The notes: a model not told the origin generated them from the sequence alone. Counted from the first letter of the stretch, positions 45,139-56,058 are shown. The stretch: 64,000 bases of DNA from Pseudokordiimonas caeni (GCF_026719705.1 NZ_JAPPRR010000001.1:1341255-1405254), one strand, 5' to 3'. Translations and numbers: made by a program.

Positions 45139-45936
45139 TCAGTTGACAGCCGGCTCCTCGCCGCGCGCCGCGATGCACATCCGGTAGCGCACCCCGTGGG
45201 CGATGGCGATGGCCGCCATCATCGGAAAGGCCAGCACAACATTCAGCACAATCGACACAAGGGGCAGCCCAACCGCGATCAGCGCAAAGATCGGGATGAT
45301 GACCACAAGCTCGATCAGCATCAATGCCACGGCAAAATCCACCGTGTGGGGATGCTCGAGCCCTTCGCGATCATCCCCAAGCGCGGTGCCGGTCAGGTTC
45401 GCCGAGAAGAAGGAGTAAACGAAGCAGGCCACAAGGATGCTGATCACCTGCAGCGTCATCTGCCCTAGGGTGAAGCTGGCCGACAGGAAAGCGAGGAAAC
45501 CTTCAACGCTGGAGATATCCTCGGCCGTCGGCTGCAGCCTTTCGCCACCAAGGCCCATCATGCTGAGCCCGGCCGTGATCACCAGTGTGATGATGCCGAT
45601 GATGATAACGATAAGGATGAATTTCACGAGATTGACGAGGGCCGCCGACAGGAACTTGCCGACCGACGCCGGAAATGCCCGCCCGGTGCCGAAAGCCGCA
45701 AGCCGGACCCAATAGTTGAAGGCGGCACTCATCGACATACCGATCAGCAGGATCATGGCGACCGCTTTCAGGAACATGGCAAAGCCGGACGTGCCTATAT
45801 TCTTCGCTGTGCCAAAGCCGAAGCCGATCACAATGGCGACAAGGCACAGGGCAAAGCCCACACCATAGGTGCGGATCCAGTGTTTCCACGTCAAAGCCCA
45901 GGATGCGCCAAACACCCCCAGAATTGAAAACTGCAT
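45139..45936 (-). CDS. Six-TM membrane protein of unknown function
   Basis: I do not recognise this 265-residue protein. It has six predicted membrane segments, near 22-42, 52-74, 100-122, 152-178, 201-222 and 224-246, joined by short loops. No catalytic or transport motif is evident. The ATG at 45936 has AGGGGGAAA upstream; a longer frame to 45993 is rejected. It stands alone between panD and ilvD. Confidence 0.75.
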   Translation of the reverse strand: MQFSILGVFGASWALTWKHWIRTYGVGFALCLVAIVIGFGFGTAKNIGTSGFAMFLKAVAMILLIGMSMSAAFNYWVRLAAFGTGRAFPASVGKFLSAALVNLVKFILIVIIIGIITLVITAGLSMMGLGGERLQPTAEDISSVEGFLAFLSASFTLGQMTLQVISILVACFVYSFFSANLTGTALGDDREGLEHPHTVDFAVALMLIELVVIIPIFALIAVGLPLVSIVLNVVLAFPMMAAIAIAHGVRYRMCIAARGEEPAVN

Positions 45937-46002
45937 GAATTTCCCCCTGATCGAATGTGAACAGAGGGAAACCTTAACTAAAGCTGAGTGCAACTCAAGC
46001 GT

Positions 46003-47841
46003 TTAGAGCTGGCGTACCGCTCCTTTGGCAGCGGATGTCGTCAGCTTCGCGTAAGCCCTGAGCGCGGTCGAGACCTTGCGGGCGCGCGGCTTGGCGGGTT
46101 TCCAGGCGTCGTCGCCTTTGGCTTCCATCGCCGCGCGGCGGGTGGCGAGGACATTGTCGCCCACCTTCAGCTCAATCGTGCGGTTCGGGATATCGATCTC
46201 GATCAGGTCGCCGTTCTCGACAAGGCCGATCAGGCCGCCCTCTTCCGCTTCGGGGCTAACGTGACCGATGGAAAGGCCCGAGGTGCCGCCAGAGAAGCGG
46301 CCGTCGGTGAGAAGCGCGCACGCCTTGCCGAGGCCCATCGATTTCAGATAGCTCGTCGGATACAGCATTTCCTGCATGCCGGGGCCGCCGCGAGGGCCTT
46401 CATAGCGGATGACGACCACGTCGCCTTCCTTCACCTCGCCGCCAAGAATGCCTTCAACGGCTGCGTCCTGGCTTTCATAGACGCGTGCCGAGCCCTTGAA
46501 CTTCAGGATACTGTCGTCCACGCCTGCCGTTTTCACGATGCAGCCTTCTTCGGCAAGATTGCCAAAGAGGACTGCGAGGCCGCCATCCTGACTGTAGGCA
46601 TGTTCTTTCGCACGAATGCATCCAGCCACACGGTCCATATCGAGCGTGTCGTACCGCTTCGACTGGCTGAAGGCCACCTGCGTGGGCACGCCGCCCGGTG
46701 CGGCGCGGTAAAAGCGGTGCACGTCGGCGTCCGTCGTCTGGGTGATATCGAACTGGTCGATGGCCTCGCCAAGCGTGCGAGTATGCACGGTGCTGCAATC
46801 ACGATGAATGAGCCCGGCGCGGTCCAGCTCGCCAAGGATCGCAAAAATGCCGCCGGCGCGGTGCACGTCTTGAATATGGTATTTCTGCGTGGCAGGCGCC
46901 ACCTTGCACAGGTTCGGTACGCGGCGCGACAGCCGGTCGATATCCGCCATGGTGAAATCGATGCCGCCCTCATAGGCCGCCGCCAGAATATGCAGCACGG
47001 TATTCGTCGAGCCGCCCATGGCAATATCGAGCGTCATGGCATTCTCGAACGCCTTGAAGTTGGCGACATTGCGCGGCAGGACACTTTCATCTCCCTGCAG
47101 ATAATAGCGTTTCGTGAGGTCCACGACGCGGCGGGCCGCCGACAGGAACAGTTCCTTGCGGTCAGCATGGGTAGCCAGCGTGGTGCCGTTGCCGGGGAGA
47201 GACAGTCCGAGGGCTTCCGTCAGACAGTTCATGCTGTTGGCGGTAAACATGCCGCTGCACGATCCGCACGTGGGGCATGCCGAACGCTCGACAACCGCGA
47301 CTTCCTCGTCCGAAACCTTCGGGTTCGCAGCATCGACCATCGCATCGACGAGATCGAGCTTGCGGTGGGTGCCGTCATAGTCGGCTTCGCCTGCTTCCAT
47401 CGGCCCGCCGGAGACGAACACCGCCGGGATATTGAGGCGCAGCGCGGCCATCAGCATACCGGGGGTGATCTTGTCGCAGTTCGAGATGCAGACAAGCGCA
47501 TCGGCGCAGTGGGCGTTCGCCATATATTCAACGCTGTCGGCGATGATTTCGCGGCTCGGCAGGCTATAGAGCATGCCGTCATGCCCCATGGCGATGCCAT
47601 CATCCACCGCAATCGTGTTGAATTCCTTGGCAACACCGCCGGCGGCCTCGATCTCGCGCGCGACCAGTTGGCCAAGATCCTTCAGATGCACATGGCCCGG
47701 CACAAACTGGGTGAAGCTGTTGACGACGGCGACGATCGGCTTCCGGAAATCCTCATCCTTCATGCCGGTGGCACGCCAAAGGGCGCGGGCACCCGCCATG
47801 TTGCGGCCGTGGGTCGAGGTTTTGGAACGATAGTCGGGCAT
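46003..47841 (-). CDS. ilvD: Dihydroxy-acid dehydratase
   Basis: This enzyme (612 residues) performs the third step of valine, leucine and isoleucine synthesis and is an Fe-S protein. The cluster cysteines are visible in [11 protein letters not shown] and [12 protein letters not shown]. The length and pattern fit the IlvD form of E. coli. It is divergent from speB. Confidence 0.96.
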   Translation of the reverse strand: MPDYRSKTSTHGRNMAGARALWRATGMKDEDFRKPIVAVVNSFTQFVPGHVHLKDLGQLVAREIEAAGGVAKEFNTIAVDDGIAMGHDGMLYSLPSREIIADSVEYMANAHCADALVCISNCDKITPGMLMAALRLNIPAVFVSGGPMEAGEADYDGTHRKLDLVDAMVDAANPKVSDEEVAVVERSACPTCGSCSGMFTANSMNCLTEALGLSLPGNGTTLATHADRKELFLSAARRVVDLTKRYYLQGDESVLPRNVANFKAFENAMTLDIAMGGSTNTVLHILAAAYEGGIDFTMADIDRLSRRVPNLCKVAPATQKYHIQDVHRAGGIFAILGELDRAGLIHRDCSTVHTRTLGEAIDQFDITQTTDADVHRFYRAAPGGVPTQVAFSQSKRYDTLDMDRVAGCIRAKEHAYSQDGGLAVLFGNLAEEGCIVKTAGVDDSILKFKGSARVYESQDAAVEGILGGEVKEGDVVVIRYEGPRGGPGMQEMLYPTSYLKSMGLGKACALLTDGRFSGGTSGLSIGHVSPEAEEGGLIGLVENGDLIEIDIPNRTIELKVGDNVLATRRAAMEAKGDDAWKPAKPRARKVSTALRAYAKLTTSAAKGAVRQL

Positions 47842-48021
47842 TGCCTACTCCGGTAACAGCGGATGAATCGCGGCGGACTTTAGCCGCGCACCCCGCCCCT
47901 GTCGATAAGAAATGAAAAGATTAGGTATCAACTTTTGATTTTTTATTGCGCCTGATTGATTTGCGTCCCGCCGCGCGCGCCAGTATGTATGGGCCGTGTT
48001 TTCAATGGTGGAGCAAGACCA

Positions 48022-48927
48022 ATGTCCCAAGGCATGATGGAGCCCTATGGCGGCCATATTTCCTACCTGCGTTTCCCGGTGTGCGAAACCGCCGAAGGGC
48101 TGGACCTTGCCATCATGGGTGTACCGTTTGACCTGAATACCACCGGCCGCGCCGGTGCGCGCTTCGGGCCGCGTGGCATCCGTGAAATGTCGCTCACCAT
48201 GGCCGAGTTCCCCTGGGGTGTGTGGCCGTGGGGCTATCACCTGCGTGACAAGTTCAAGGTTGGCGACATTGGCGACGTGATGGGTTTCACCGCCTACACG
48301 GAGCGCATGATGCCGGCGGTCGAGGCCGCTGCCGACAAGGTGCTGGCAACCGGCGCCTCGCTCCTGACGCTTGGCGGCGACCATTCGATCACCTATCCGC
48401 TCCTGAAGGCCCATGCCCGCAAACATGGCCCGTTGGCGCTTATCCATTTCGATGCGCATAGCGATACCTGGATCGACGACGACATCAACCATGGCACCAT
48501 GTTCCATCATGCGATCAAGGACGGCACCATTGTGCCTGAAAACTCGATCCAGCTCGGCATGCGCACCCCGAACCCGGACGAGCAAGGCATGCTTGTGCTC
48601 GATGGCCTTGAGTGCCTCAAGACCCCGGCCGCGGAGATGGCGAAACGCATCCGCGAGCGCGTCGGCAACCGTCCAGCTTACCTTACCTTCGATATCGATT
48701 TCCTTGATCCGGCCTACGCACCCGCGACCGGCACGCCTGTGGTCGGTGGCCCCAACGTGGCCTATGCCCGCGATGTGCTGCGCGCCCTTGTCGGCATGAA
48801 TATCGTTGGCGGCGATCAGGTGGAGGTCGCCCCGCACTATGAAGGGGCAGCCCAGATCACGGCGCTTGCCGGCGCCACCATTGCTGCCGATATCCTTTAC
48901 CTGATCGGCGCTTCACGGCTCCGCTAA
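48022..48927 (+). CDS. speB: Agmatinase (arginase/agmatinase family)
   Basis: This ureohydrolase converts agmatine to putrescine and urea with a dinuclear Mn2+ centre. The 301-residue chain has the metal motifs GGDHS (118-122), FDAHSDT (143-149) and FDIDFLDPA. The GTGTPV form downstream of DPA, rather than the arginase GTPE, is as in E. coli SpeB. The ATG at 48022 has GGAG upstream. Its product putrescine is the expected substrate for the locus at 1-13.8 kb. No speA (arginine decarboxylase) is in the window. Confidence 0.9.
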   Translation: MSQGMMEPYGGHISYLRFPVCETAEGLDLAIMGVPFDLNTTGRAGARFGPRGIREMSLTMAEFPWGVWPWGYHLRDKFKVGDIGDVMGFTAYTERMMPAVEAAADKVLATGASLLTLGGDHSITYPLLKAHARKHGPLALIHFDAHSDTWIDDDINHGTMFHHAIKDGTIVPENSIQLGMRTPNPDEQGMLVLDGLECLKTPAAEMAKRIRERVGNRPAYLTFDIDFLDPAYAPATGTPVVGGPNVAYARDVLRALVGMNIVGGDQVEVAPHYEGAAQITALAGATIAADILYLIGASRLR

Positions 48928-49503
48928 AGCATCCGCCAGCACACCGACAGCGGCCGGCACACCATAACCCAGATCGAAGAAGCGGTAACCCAACAATGAC
49001 CCTTCTTCGATCTGCAGCGTAGCTACATCCAGAACCGGGTTCCGGATACCGTCTTCGCGTTCCATCTCGATGCCATAGATGCCCCTGTTGCGTGCGCCGT
49101 CAGCGCCGCTCAGGGGCAGCGTCATCACATGGACAAGCCAGGCCTCGCCGGTTGCCGTCGGGAAGCGCCGCGTCGAAACCATCCCGCACGGCTGTTCAAC
49201 AACCGCCAGAAAAGCGGCAGGCGGCAGGAAAAGACCGGTTCCCTGATATTTTCGGATCACAGCGACGGCCTTGCCGGCGATTTCTTCCCCGAACAGGTCA
49301 CGAAAGAAGGTGCCAGCCAGCCGGCTGAAAACCCGGCCTTCCCCATCGATCTCGATCAGGCTGACATAGGGCAGCAGCTGCTTGATGGCTTTCGGATCGA
49401 CCTGATCCTTGCGCGGAACCGGGTCACCCGACTGAGCACGCCAGTGTTCCCATTGCTTGCGCAAAGGCTCAAATGTACCTGAAGGGATAACATGCATATT
49501 CAC
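48913..49503 (-). CDS. Second PAS_5-like small protein
   Basis: This 196-residue protein has the N-terminal helix pattern WEHWRAQSGDPVPRKDQVDP and a PAS-like core with FSRLAGTFFRDLFG, resembling the PAS_5 family. It has no membrane segment and no output domain. It overlaps the 3' end of speB on the opposite strand. Unlike the copy at 42047, no TTAA-N7-TTAA box is seen upstream. Confidence 0.7.
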   Translation of the reverse strand: MNMHVIPSGTFEPLRKQWEHWRAQSGDPVPRKDQVDPKAIKQLLPYVSLIEIDGEGRVFSRLAGTFFRDLFGEEIAGKAVAVIRKYQGTGLFLPPAAFLAVVEQPCGMVSTRRFPTATGEAWLVHVMTLPLSGADGARNRGIYGIEMEREDGIRNPVLDVATLQIEEGSLLGYRFFDLGYGVPAAVGVLADALAEP

Positions 49504-49560
49504 CCCCAGCGACCCCCGTCGTAATTCATCATATCATGACAGGGCCAAGGTTAGAACGGC

Positions 49561-50367
49561 TCAATCCCTGTTGCCGGGGTCTTCGGCCCCTTTGCCAAGA
49601 ATGCGGCGCCACTGGCCATCCTCGACGGCTTTGTCGATCTCGCTATCCACCAGATCAAGGAGAGCGGTGCGTGTGCCGCCCTGCCAGCAGGCTATCTGCT
49701 CGTAGATATCGCCAATCCCGAATTCAGGATGAGCTACCACATCCTGTTCGCCGTGCTGCGCTTCATATTGCGCAAGATCGAGCCCGTAAACGGCCACCGC
49801 GTCCACCCTGCCCTTGCCTAGAAGCGCCAATGCCGCCTGCAGGCTGTCCATCACCATCAATTGAGCCCGGCCGCTGATCACTGGCTCGGAAGAGACAATG
49901 GAATAGGCCCCGGACTCGGCCGCAATACTGAGCCCGCGCAAAGCCTCCAGCGAGCCCGGCGGCGTGCGACCCGCATGGACGAAGAATTTGATACGCAGCC
50001 GGTTGATCGGCTTTGAATAGCGCACGCCTGAAAGGTCCGGCGAACCATAGGGTTCGTAGTTGAAGCCCTCATTGGCGATATAGAGGCAGGACTGCGGATC
50101 CTTCAGGAAACTGCGAACCGCGCGCCGGTACGGCATGATCTGGAGATTTAGATCCTTCTGCAGATTGCGCGTCAGATATTTGAGAAGCCGCACATAGGGG
50201 CTGTCATCGGACGCGTCGAGAAGTTCCTCGACCCGCGTGGCATAGATGCGCACCGGGCCGCGCTCCTCGATTTCTTCGGCAAAGGCACCCGGATCGGCAG
50301 AAAGGGACACTGAACCGCAAACGACCGCAAGCCACACGAAAACAGGAAACAGGACTGATCGGCGCAT
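49561..50367 (-). CDS. Orphan periplasmic solute-binding protein (family 3 type)
   Basis: This 268-residue protein has a signal peptide (about 1-29) and the two-lobe pattern of family 3 substrate-binding proteins, for example RFKxxP-like positions near SGVRYSKPINRL and GKGRVDAVAVYG. No permease or ATPase gene is adjacent, so it may feed a distant transporter or act as a sensor domain. Ligand-contact residues cannot be inferred. There is no clear Shine-Dalgarno before ATG 50367. Confidence 0.72.
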   Translation of the reverse strand: MRRSVLFPVFVWLAVVCGSVSLSADPGAFAEEIEERGPVRIYATRVEELLDASDDSPYVRLLKYLTRNLQKDLNLQIMPYRRAVRSFLKDPQSCLYIANEGFNYEPYGSPDLSGVRYSKPINRLRIKFFVHAGRTPPGSLEALRGLSIAAESGAYSIVSSEPVISGRAQLMVMDSLQAALALLGKGRVDAVAVYGLDLAQYEAQHGEQDVVAHPEFGIGDIYEQIACWQGGTRTALLDLVDSEIDKAVEDGQWRRILGKGAEDPGNRD

Positions 50368-50447
50368 AAAGGAGCTGCGCTTTTCAATCCGATCTGTTTC
50401 CTGTGGCCCACACTTCCCGAGCAATATTGTGGCCCTTTCCCGGAGGT

Positions 50448-53093
50448 TCAGCCCAAACGGCTGAGGGCGGCATCCAGCTTTTCAGCCTGGCTTTCAAGGT
50501 CTGCGAGCTGTGCCTTCGCTTCCTCTATCACATGTGCGGGTGCCTTGGCCACGAATCCCTGATTCGACAGGCGGCCGGAAAGCGCACCGGCTTCCTTGCG
50601 AACCTTTTCCAATGCCTTGGCAAGACGCGCTTTTTCGGCCTCAATATCCATCAGGTCAGCCAGCGGTAGATAGACAGTTGCCTCATCCACCACAAGCTGG
50701 GCAGCGCCCTTCGATTCGGCAGTAGCCGCCGCTTCGGCCTTTTCAAGCCGGGCCATGCGGCAGAGCATATCCTGCCAGCGATCGATCCGCGCTTGCGTTT
50801 CGCTTGAAGCGCCAACCACAAGGGCGGTTGCCTTGGCGTTTGCTGGCACGTTCATCTCGGCGCGCGTCGAGCGGACAGCGCTGATGAAGCGGATCACCCA
50901 GTTCACGTCGTCACCTGCCGCTGCGTCGACCGTATCGATCTTCGGCCAGCTGGCGGCGATCAGGTCGTGTTTACGGCCGTCCTTGAGGCCGTGCCACAGC
51001 TCTTCCGTGATGAAGGGCATGAAGGGATGCAGAAGTACCAGAATCTGGTCCAGCACCCAGCCAGCAACGGCACGCGTCTCTTCCTTCTGCGCTTCGTCCT
51101 CGCCCCAGAAGACCGGCTTGATCAGTTCAAGATACCAGTCGCAGAAGGTGCCCCAGACGAAGTGGTAGATGGCATCCGCCGCATCGTTGAAGCGGAAAGC
51201 TTCAAGCGCGCTCGTCACGCCCTCGGCGGCTTTCGCCACCTCACCGATGATCCATTTCGACAAGATCAGATCGGCCTTCGGCGGTGCCACGCTGTCGGAC
51301 CCGCCAATGCCGTTCATTTCGCAGAAACGTGCCGCGTTCCAAAGCTTGGTGCCGAAGTTCCTATAGCCTTCAACGCGCTTCTCGGCGAGCTTGATATCCC
51401 GGCCCTGTGCTTCCATCGCGGCAAGCGTGAAGCGCAGCGCATCGGCGCCGTAGGTATCGATGAATTTCAGGGGGTCGATCACGTTCCCCTTGGATTTCGA
51501 CATCTTCTGGCCGTGCTCGTCGCGTACCAGCGCGTGGATGTAGACATTCCTGAACGGCACATCGCCCATGAAATAGAGGCCGGACATCATCATCCGGGCG
51601 ACCCAGAAGAAGATGATATCGAAGCCCGTCACCAGCGTGGCGTTCGGATAATATTTCTTCACGGTCGCTTCGTCTTCGGGCCAACCGAGGGTCGAATAGG
51701 GCCACATGGCCGACGAGAACCAGGTGTCGAGCACGTCCTTGTCGCGTTCCAGCACTACATTGTCGCCGAACTTGGCCTTGGCGGCTGCCATGGCTTCCTC
51801 TTCCGTTTCCTCAACGAAAACGGTGCCATCGGGCGCGTACCATGCGGGGATGCGATGGCCCCACCACAGCTGGCGCGACACGCACCAGGGCTGGATGTTG
51901 CGCATCCATTCGAAATAAGTCTTTTCCCAGTTTTTGGGGATGAAGTTGGTGCGCCCCTGCTCCACCGCTTCAATGGCGGGTTTGGCGAGCGTTGCCGCAT
52001 CCACATACCATTGCTCGGTCAGCCAGGGCTCGATCACCACGCCGCCACGATCGCCATAGGGTACCATATGGCGGTGAGGTTCGACCTTCACAAGGAAACC
52101 GGCGGCGTCCATATCGGCCACGATAGCCTTGCGCGCCACATAGCGGTCCATGCCCCGGTATTTTTCCGGTGCATTCTCGTTCACGGCTGCTTCTGCCGTG
52201 AAGATGTTGATCATCGGCAGGTCATGGCGCTTGCCGACTTCGAAGTCGTTGAAATCGTGGGCCGGGGTGATTTTCAGCGCGCCGGTGCCCTGCTCCGGGT
52301 CGGCATGTTCGTCACCCACGATCGGGATCAGGCGGCCAACCAGCGGCAGCTTCACCATCTTGCCGATCAGATGCTTGTAGCGCTCGTCCTCCGGGTTCAC
52401 CGCAACGGCGGTGTCGCCCAGCATGGTCTCGGGCCGCGTGGTGGCGATTTCGATGAAAACGCCGTCCTCGCCGTCCACCGGATAGCGGAAGTGCCAGAAG
52501 TTGCCGTCAACTTCCTTCTGCTCCACCTCGAGGTCCGAAATCGCGGTTTTCAGCTTCGGGTCCCAGTTCACAAGGCGCTGGTCCTTGTAAAGGAGGCCGT
52601 CCTTGTAAAGCTTCACGAATTTCCTGATCACAGCTGCCGAGCGCGGCTCATCCATGGTGAAGGCCTCGCGCGACCAGTCGCACGACGCACCCAAACGGCG
52701 GAGCTGGCGGGTGATCGTGCCGCCGGATTCCTCTTTCCATTTCCAGACGCGCTCAAGAAATGCCTCGCGGCCCATTTCCTGCCGCGTCGTCTTGCCTTCG
52801 GCGTCCAGCTGGCGCTCGACAACCATTTGCGTTGCGATACCGGCATGGTCGGTACCCGGCTGCCACAGCACGTCCTTGCCACGCAGGCGCTCGAACCGCA
52901 CGAGAACATCCTGAAGCGTGTTATCCAGCGCATGGCCCATATGCAGGCTGCCCGTCACGTTCGGCGGCGGCATCACGATCACATAGGGCTCGGCATCCGG
53001 CTTCTGCCCACAGGCGAAGGCGCCGTTCGTTTCCCAATGCTGATACCATTTCGCCTCGATATCGCCGGGGCTGTAGGTCTTTTCCATGGCCAT
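50448..53093 (-). CDS. valS: Valyl-tRNA synthetase
   Basis: This class I synthetase has about 881 residues. The HIGH motif is HMGH in [14 protein letters not shown], the KMSKS motif is QKMSKSKGN, an editing domain lies between them, and a C-terminal coiled coil ends the chain. The ATG at 53093 is preferred (AGGA ten bases upstream). It follows popZ on the minus strand. Confidence 0.97.
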   Translation of the reverse strand: MAMEKTYSPGDIEAKWYQHWETNGAFACGQKPDAEPYVIVMPPPNVTGSLHMGHALDNTLQDVLVRFERLRGKDVLWQPGTDHAGIATQMVVERQLDAEGKTTRQEMGREAFLERVWKWKEESGGTITRQLRRLGASCDWSREAFTMDEPRSAAVIRKFVKLYKDGLLYKDQRLVNWDPKLKTAISDLEVEQKEVDGNFWHFRYPVDGEDGVFIEIATTRPETMLGDTAVAVNPEDERYKHLIGKMVKLPLVGRLIPIVGDEHADPEQGTGALKITPAHDFNDFEVGKRHDLPMINIFTAEAAVNENAPEKYRGMDRYVARKAIVADMDAAGFLVKVEPHRHMVPYGDRGGVVIEPWLTEQWYVDAATLAKPAIEAVEQGRTNFIPKNWEKTYFEWMRNIQPWCVSRQLWWGHRIPAWYAPDGTVFVEETEEEAMAAAKAKFGDNVVLERDKDVLDTWFSSAMWPYSTLGWPEDEATVKKYYPNATLVTGFDIIFFWVARMMMSGLYFMGDVPFRNVYIHALVRDEHGQKMSKSKGNVIDPLKFIDTYGADALRFTLAAMEAQGRDIKLAEKRVEGYRNFGTKLWNAARFCEMNGIGGSDSVAPPKADLILSKWIIGEVAKAAEGVTSALEAFRFNDAADAIYHFVWGTFCDWYLELIKPVFWGEDEAQKEETRAVAGWVLDQILVLLHPFMPFITEELWHGLKDGRKHDLIAASWPKIDTVDAAAGDDVNWVIRFISAVRSTRAEMNVPANAKATALVVGASSETQARIDRWQDMLCRMARLEKAEAAATAESKGAAQLVVDEATVYLPLADLMDIEAEKARLAKALEKVRKEAGALSGRLSNQGFVAKAPAHVIEEAKAQLADLESQAEKLDAALSRLG

Positions 53094-53203
53094 GACTGAA
53101 AGGTCCTGAATCAAATGAATATGTGGCCCGAAATCGGGCGAAGGCTTCTTTTAGGGGGAAGGCGGCAGGGCGTCAACGCCAACACCGCCGGATTTCGGCT
53201 GAA

Positions 53204-53731
53204 TTACTTGCGGCGCGCGATACGGGCAACTTCACGCTCGACGGCATCCTGCACGATCTGCGGCAGGTTCTCGTCAAGCCAGGACTGCAGCATCGGCTTC
53301 AGCATGCTGCGGACAAGGCCTTCAAGCGTATTCTGGTCGCCTTCATAGCCCGACACCATCAGGTGCGAAAGGTGCGCAAAGCTCTGCGCCGTACGGGTTT
53401 CTACCGGTGGCGAAACGATTCCGTCAGAATCAGCGAATTCGGTGAGTTCCAGAATGTCGTCAGCGGGCTCCCGCTCGCGTGCCGGTTCATAGGCAGGCTC
53501 GGGCTCATATTCTGGTTCTGGTTCTGGTTCTGGTTCCGGCTCGGGTTCCGGTTCAAAAACAGGTTCGGGCTCCGGCTCCGGTTCCGGCTCGAACGCCGGC
53601 GCCTCTTCAGGCTCAGGTTCAGGCTCCGGCGCAACGGCAGGTGCAGCGGCCTCATCCGACTCATCGGAGATAATCCGGCGAATGGACGCCAGAATTTCTT
53701 CCATTGTCGGCTCGTCGTCAGATGCAATCAC
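53204..53731 (-). CDS. popZ: PopZ-type polar organising protein (DUF2497)
   Basis: PopZ forms the polar microdomain that anchors ParB-parS and recruits cell-cycle proteins in alphaproteobacteria. The 175-residue chain has the N-terminal helix [18 protein letters not shown], a Glu/Pro repeat linker (about 27-90) and the C-terminal oligomerisation helices ([18 protein letters not shown] and so on, about 125-175). The linker is a pure EP repeat, more regular than in Caulobacter. Position next to valS and tolC is conserved. Confidence 0.9.
   Translation of the reverse strand: MIASDDEPTMEEILASIRRIISDESDEAAAPAVAPEPEPEPEEAPAFEPEPEPEPEPVFEPEPEPEPEPEPEPEYEPEPAYEPAREREPADDILELTEFADSDGIVSPPVETRTAQSFAHLSHLMVSGYEGDQNTLEGLVRSMLKPMLQSWLDENLPQIVQDAVEREVARIARRK
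53491..53628. repeat. 6-bp tandem-like repeats encoding the PopZ EP linker
   Basis: The plus strand shows repeated GGTTCT, GGTTCC, GGCTCC and GGCTCG units, read on the minus strand as alternating Glu-Pro codons. In-frame slippage would change linker length by two residues per unit. Confidence 0.8.
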
Positions 53732-53881
53732 GCTAAATGCCAGCCCGTGTTAACCACTCCCTCATGAACAGGTACCGCCTCCCTCTCGGAGTGTCAATAA
53801 ATCTTAAGAGATGAAAGGCAGTTATGGTGCATTCCATGACTTTTTCGTCACAGCTCCCGACGCCTTTCCAGTTCCCCAAAG

Positions 53882-53903
53882 AAAAGGGCCCCGAAGGGCC
53901 CTT
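53882..53903 (-). terminator. Terminator of tolC
   Basis: AAGGGCCC / GGGCCCTT stem with a 4-base loop, followed on the minus strand by TTTTCTTT, 25 bases past the tolC stop. Confidence 0.88.
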
Positions 53904-53927
53904 GAATTCGTGCGTTTCAATTGATGC

Positions 53928-55307
53928 TTACCAACCAATCATCTGGTTTTTCACATCGTCATAATGTTCTTCCGGATCGTAGGCATCAACCTCGAGCCCG
54001 AGCGTGGCGGAATTGAGCGTGCCGACGGCAGCCAAAAGATTGTAGGCCGCAACAAATTCGTCACGCTGCGCACGGATGAGGTTGGCGCGGGCGTCCAGCA
54101 GTTCCTGCTCGGCGTTCAGCACATCAAGCGTGGTGCGCGAGCCGACGGCCGCTTCCTGGCGAACACCTTCAAGCGCGATCTCGTTGGCACGAACCTGCGC
54201 CTCGGTCGATGCAATCTGGCCCCGCGCCGCGCGCAGGCGGTCCCAGGTCACAAGCGCTGTTTCCTGAGCGGAGCGTTCCGCTTCCACAATCTGCACCATG
54301 CGCTGGCTGCGCACTTCCTTGGCCCGACGGATGTCAGCCCATTCGCCGCCACCTTGATAAAGAGGAACGGTCAGCTGGAAGCCGAAGGACCGGTTGGTCC
54401 GTTCCGAATCTTCCGTCACAAGGCCACCGCCAATAGCGCTGCTACCTTCAGTCTTTTCCCAACTTGCCTGCGCCCCGAGACGCGGCAGCAGGCCGCCTTT
54501 GGTGATGTTGACGCCATGGCGGGCAGCCTGCTCGCTATAGCGGGCAGCAATCACAACCGGCGCGTCCGTCATTGCAGTCTGGATAGAATCTTCAAGCGAA
54601 GCAGGTAGTGTCGGCAACCCGCCGGGGGTTTCAAGCCCTGCAGGGGCCCGGCCGATCACACGCTGGTAAGCGCCACGGCTGGCAGCCAGCTGGGCTTCAG
54701 CGGCCAGAAGTTGCGATTTCGCCCCTTCAAGGCGGGCTTCAGACTGGGCAACGTCGGTGCGAGTGATCTCGCCGACGCGGAAACGGTCGCGGCTGGCTTC
54801 CAGCTGGCGTTCCAGTACCTGCACCTGATTCTTGTTGAGTTCGACCACGGACTGATCGCGCACCACATCCATATAGGCCGCAATGCCCTGCAGCAGGACC
54901 TGTTGCTCGGTATCTTGCAACTGGGCACGCGCCACCATGACCTCGGCCTTGGCCTGCTTTACAGCATTCAGGTCACGCAAGCCGTTGAAGATCGAAAGCT
55001 GCGCTTCCGCACCATAACTGGTGCTATCGAATTTGGTTACTTCGTCGGGGCCAATCGGAGCCGTCGTGTCGGGCTCCTTGATATCGCCCTTGCCGTATGT
55101 CGCGGTGCCATTGATGCTCGGCAGGAAAGCTGCCTTGGCACCGGGCACGGTGTTATCGATTGCCCGCACGGCAGCACGCTGTGCTTGCAGGGTCGGGTTG
55201 GAGGCGTAAGCAGCCTCGAGCGCTTCCTTGAGCGTCTCGGCGCTGGCGGCCCCGGCGCCACCCAGAACGGTGGCAATCGCCAGAAGCGATACGATGGTTT
55301 TTTTCAT
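53928..55307 (-). CDS. tolC: TolC-family outer-membrane efflux channel
   Basis: This 459-residue outer-membrane channel serves type I secretion and drug efflux. A signal peptide (about 1-24) is followed by repeats of the outer-membrane efflux family (ALEAAYASNPTL and later VGEITRTDVAQSEARL). AGGAGGGAAC stands directly before the ATG at 55307; a longer frame to 55385 is rejected. It follows pcm. Confidence 0.94.
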   Translation of the reverse strand: MKKTIVSLLAIATVLGGAGAASAETLKEALEAAYASNPTLQAQRAAVRAIDNTVPGAKAAFLPSINGTATYGKGDIKEPDTTAPIGPDEVTKFDSTSYGAEAQLSIFNGLRDLNAVKQAKAEVMVARAQLQDTEQQVLLQGIAAYMDVVRDQSVVELNKNQVQVLERQLEASRDRFRVGEITRTDVAQSEARLEGAKSQLLAAEAQLAASRGAYQRVIGRAPAGLETPGGLPTLPASLEDSIQTAMTDAPVVIAARYSEQAARHGVNITKGGLLPRLGAQASWEKTEGSSAIGGGLVTEDSERTNRSFGFQLTVPLYQGGGEWADIRRAKEVRSQRMVQIVEAERSAQETALVTWDRLRAARGQIASTEAQVRANEIALEGVRQEAAVGSRTTLDVLNAEQELLDARANLIRAQRDEFVAAYNLLAAVGTLNSATLGLEVDAYDPEEHYDDVKNQMIGW

Positions 55308-55404
55308 TATGTTCCCTCCTTGAGGTTCCTCGCTGTTTATTAAAAGGCAGGTTTCTGTCCCGCCCGTTGAAAGAAAGGCGGCCATCCCCGCCCTTCAAAC
55401 CCTC

Positions 55405-56058
55405 TTAAAATACAAATCCTGCCGGTTTTGCAAAGCCCGGAATGGGCGGCACGTTGGCGTCGAAAAGGTCGCGGGCGGCAAACTGGCCGTCTTCGCGGGT
55501 CACGATATGGGCACGGCCCACCCCGTCCTTCTCGCGCACGCACACAAGTCGGCCACCATCGGCAAGCTGTTTCAGCAGCGCTTGCGGGATTTCCTCCACC
55601 AGGCCACCGACGAAAATCACATCGAACGGCCCCTGCTTCGCAACGCCTTCGGCATGCGCGCCCTGCACCACGGCAGTATTGATGATTTCAAGCTCGCCAA
55701 GCTTCTTCTCGGCTGCAGCAGCAAGCTTCTTGTCTTCTTCCAAAGCCACGACCGCCTCGGCAAGCCCTGCGATGACAGCGGCGCTATAGCCCGTGGCGCC
55801 GCCGATATCGAGCACCACGTCGCTCGGCTGGATGTCAGCCGCCGTCAGCAGGCGGGCAAACACCATCGGCTCCATCAGATAACGGCCTTCGCCAATGGCA
55901 ATATCCTCGTCGACATAGGCGACAGAACGCTTTGCCTTGGGCACGAAATGCTCACGCGGGACGTTGCGAATGGCCGCGATCAGGCGTTCGTCATTCACTT
56001 CATTGGGGCGGAGCTGGCAGTCGATCATATGGCTGCGGGCGACGGTCATGTCAGTCAC
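55405..56058 (-). CDS. pcm: Protein-L-isoaspartate O-methyltransferase family protein
   Basis: The 217-residue S-adenosylmethionine-dependent enzyme has the SAM motif VLDIGGATGYSAAV and the N-terminal DCQLRPNEV. It repairs isoaspartate or belongs to the related tolC-linked branch of the family. It is upstream of tolC, while the usual pcm position beside surE is empty here. Confidence 0.85.
   Translation of the reverse strand: MTDMTVARSHMIDCQLRPNEVNDERLIAAIRNVPREHFVPKAKRSVAYVDEDIAIGEGRYLMEPMVFARLLTAADIQPSDVVLDIGGATGYSAAVIAGLAEAVVALEEDKKLAAAAEKKLGELEIINTAVVQGAHAEGVAKQGPFDVIFVGGLVEEIPQALLKQLADGGRLVCVREKDGVGRAHIVTREDGQFAARDLFDANVPPIPGFAKPAGFVF

Noticed and set aside
50967-53099. A 710-codon open frame on the plus strand opposite valS
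   Set aside because: It is antisense to a clear valyl-tRNA synthetase; long antisense frames are expected in GC-rich coding DNA. The same applies to the plus-strand frames at 64-1464, 1275-2705, 6720-8186, 15226-16986 and 45988-47856.
53491-53628. Possible CRISPR-like or intergenic repeat array
   Set aside because: The repeats are codon repeats inside popZ, with no spacers.
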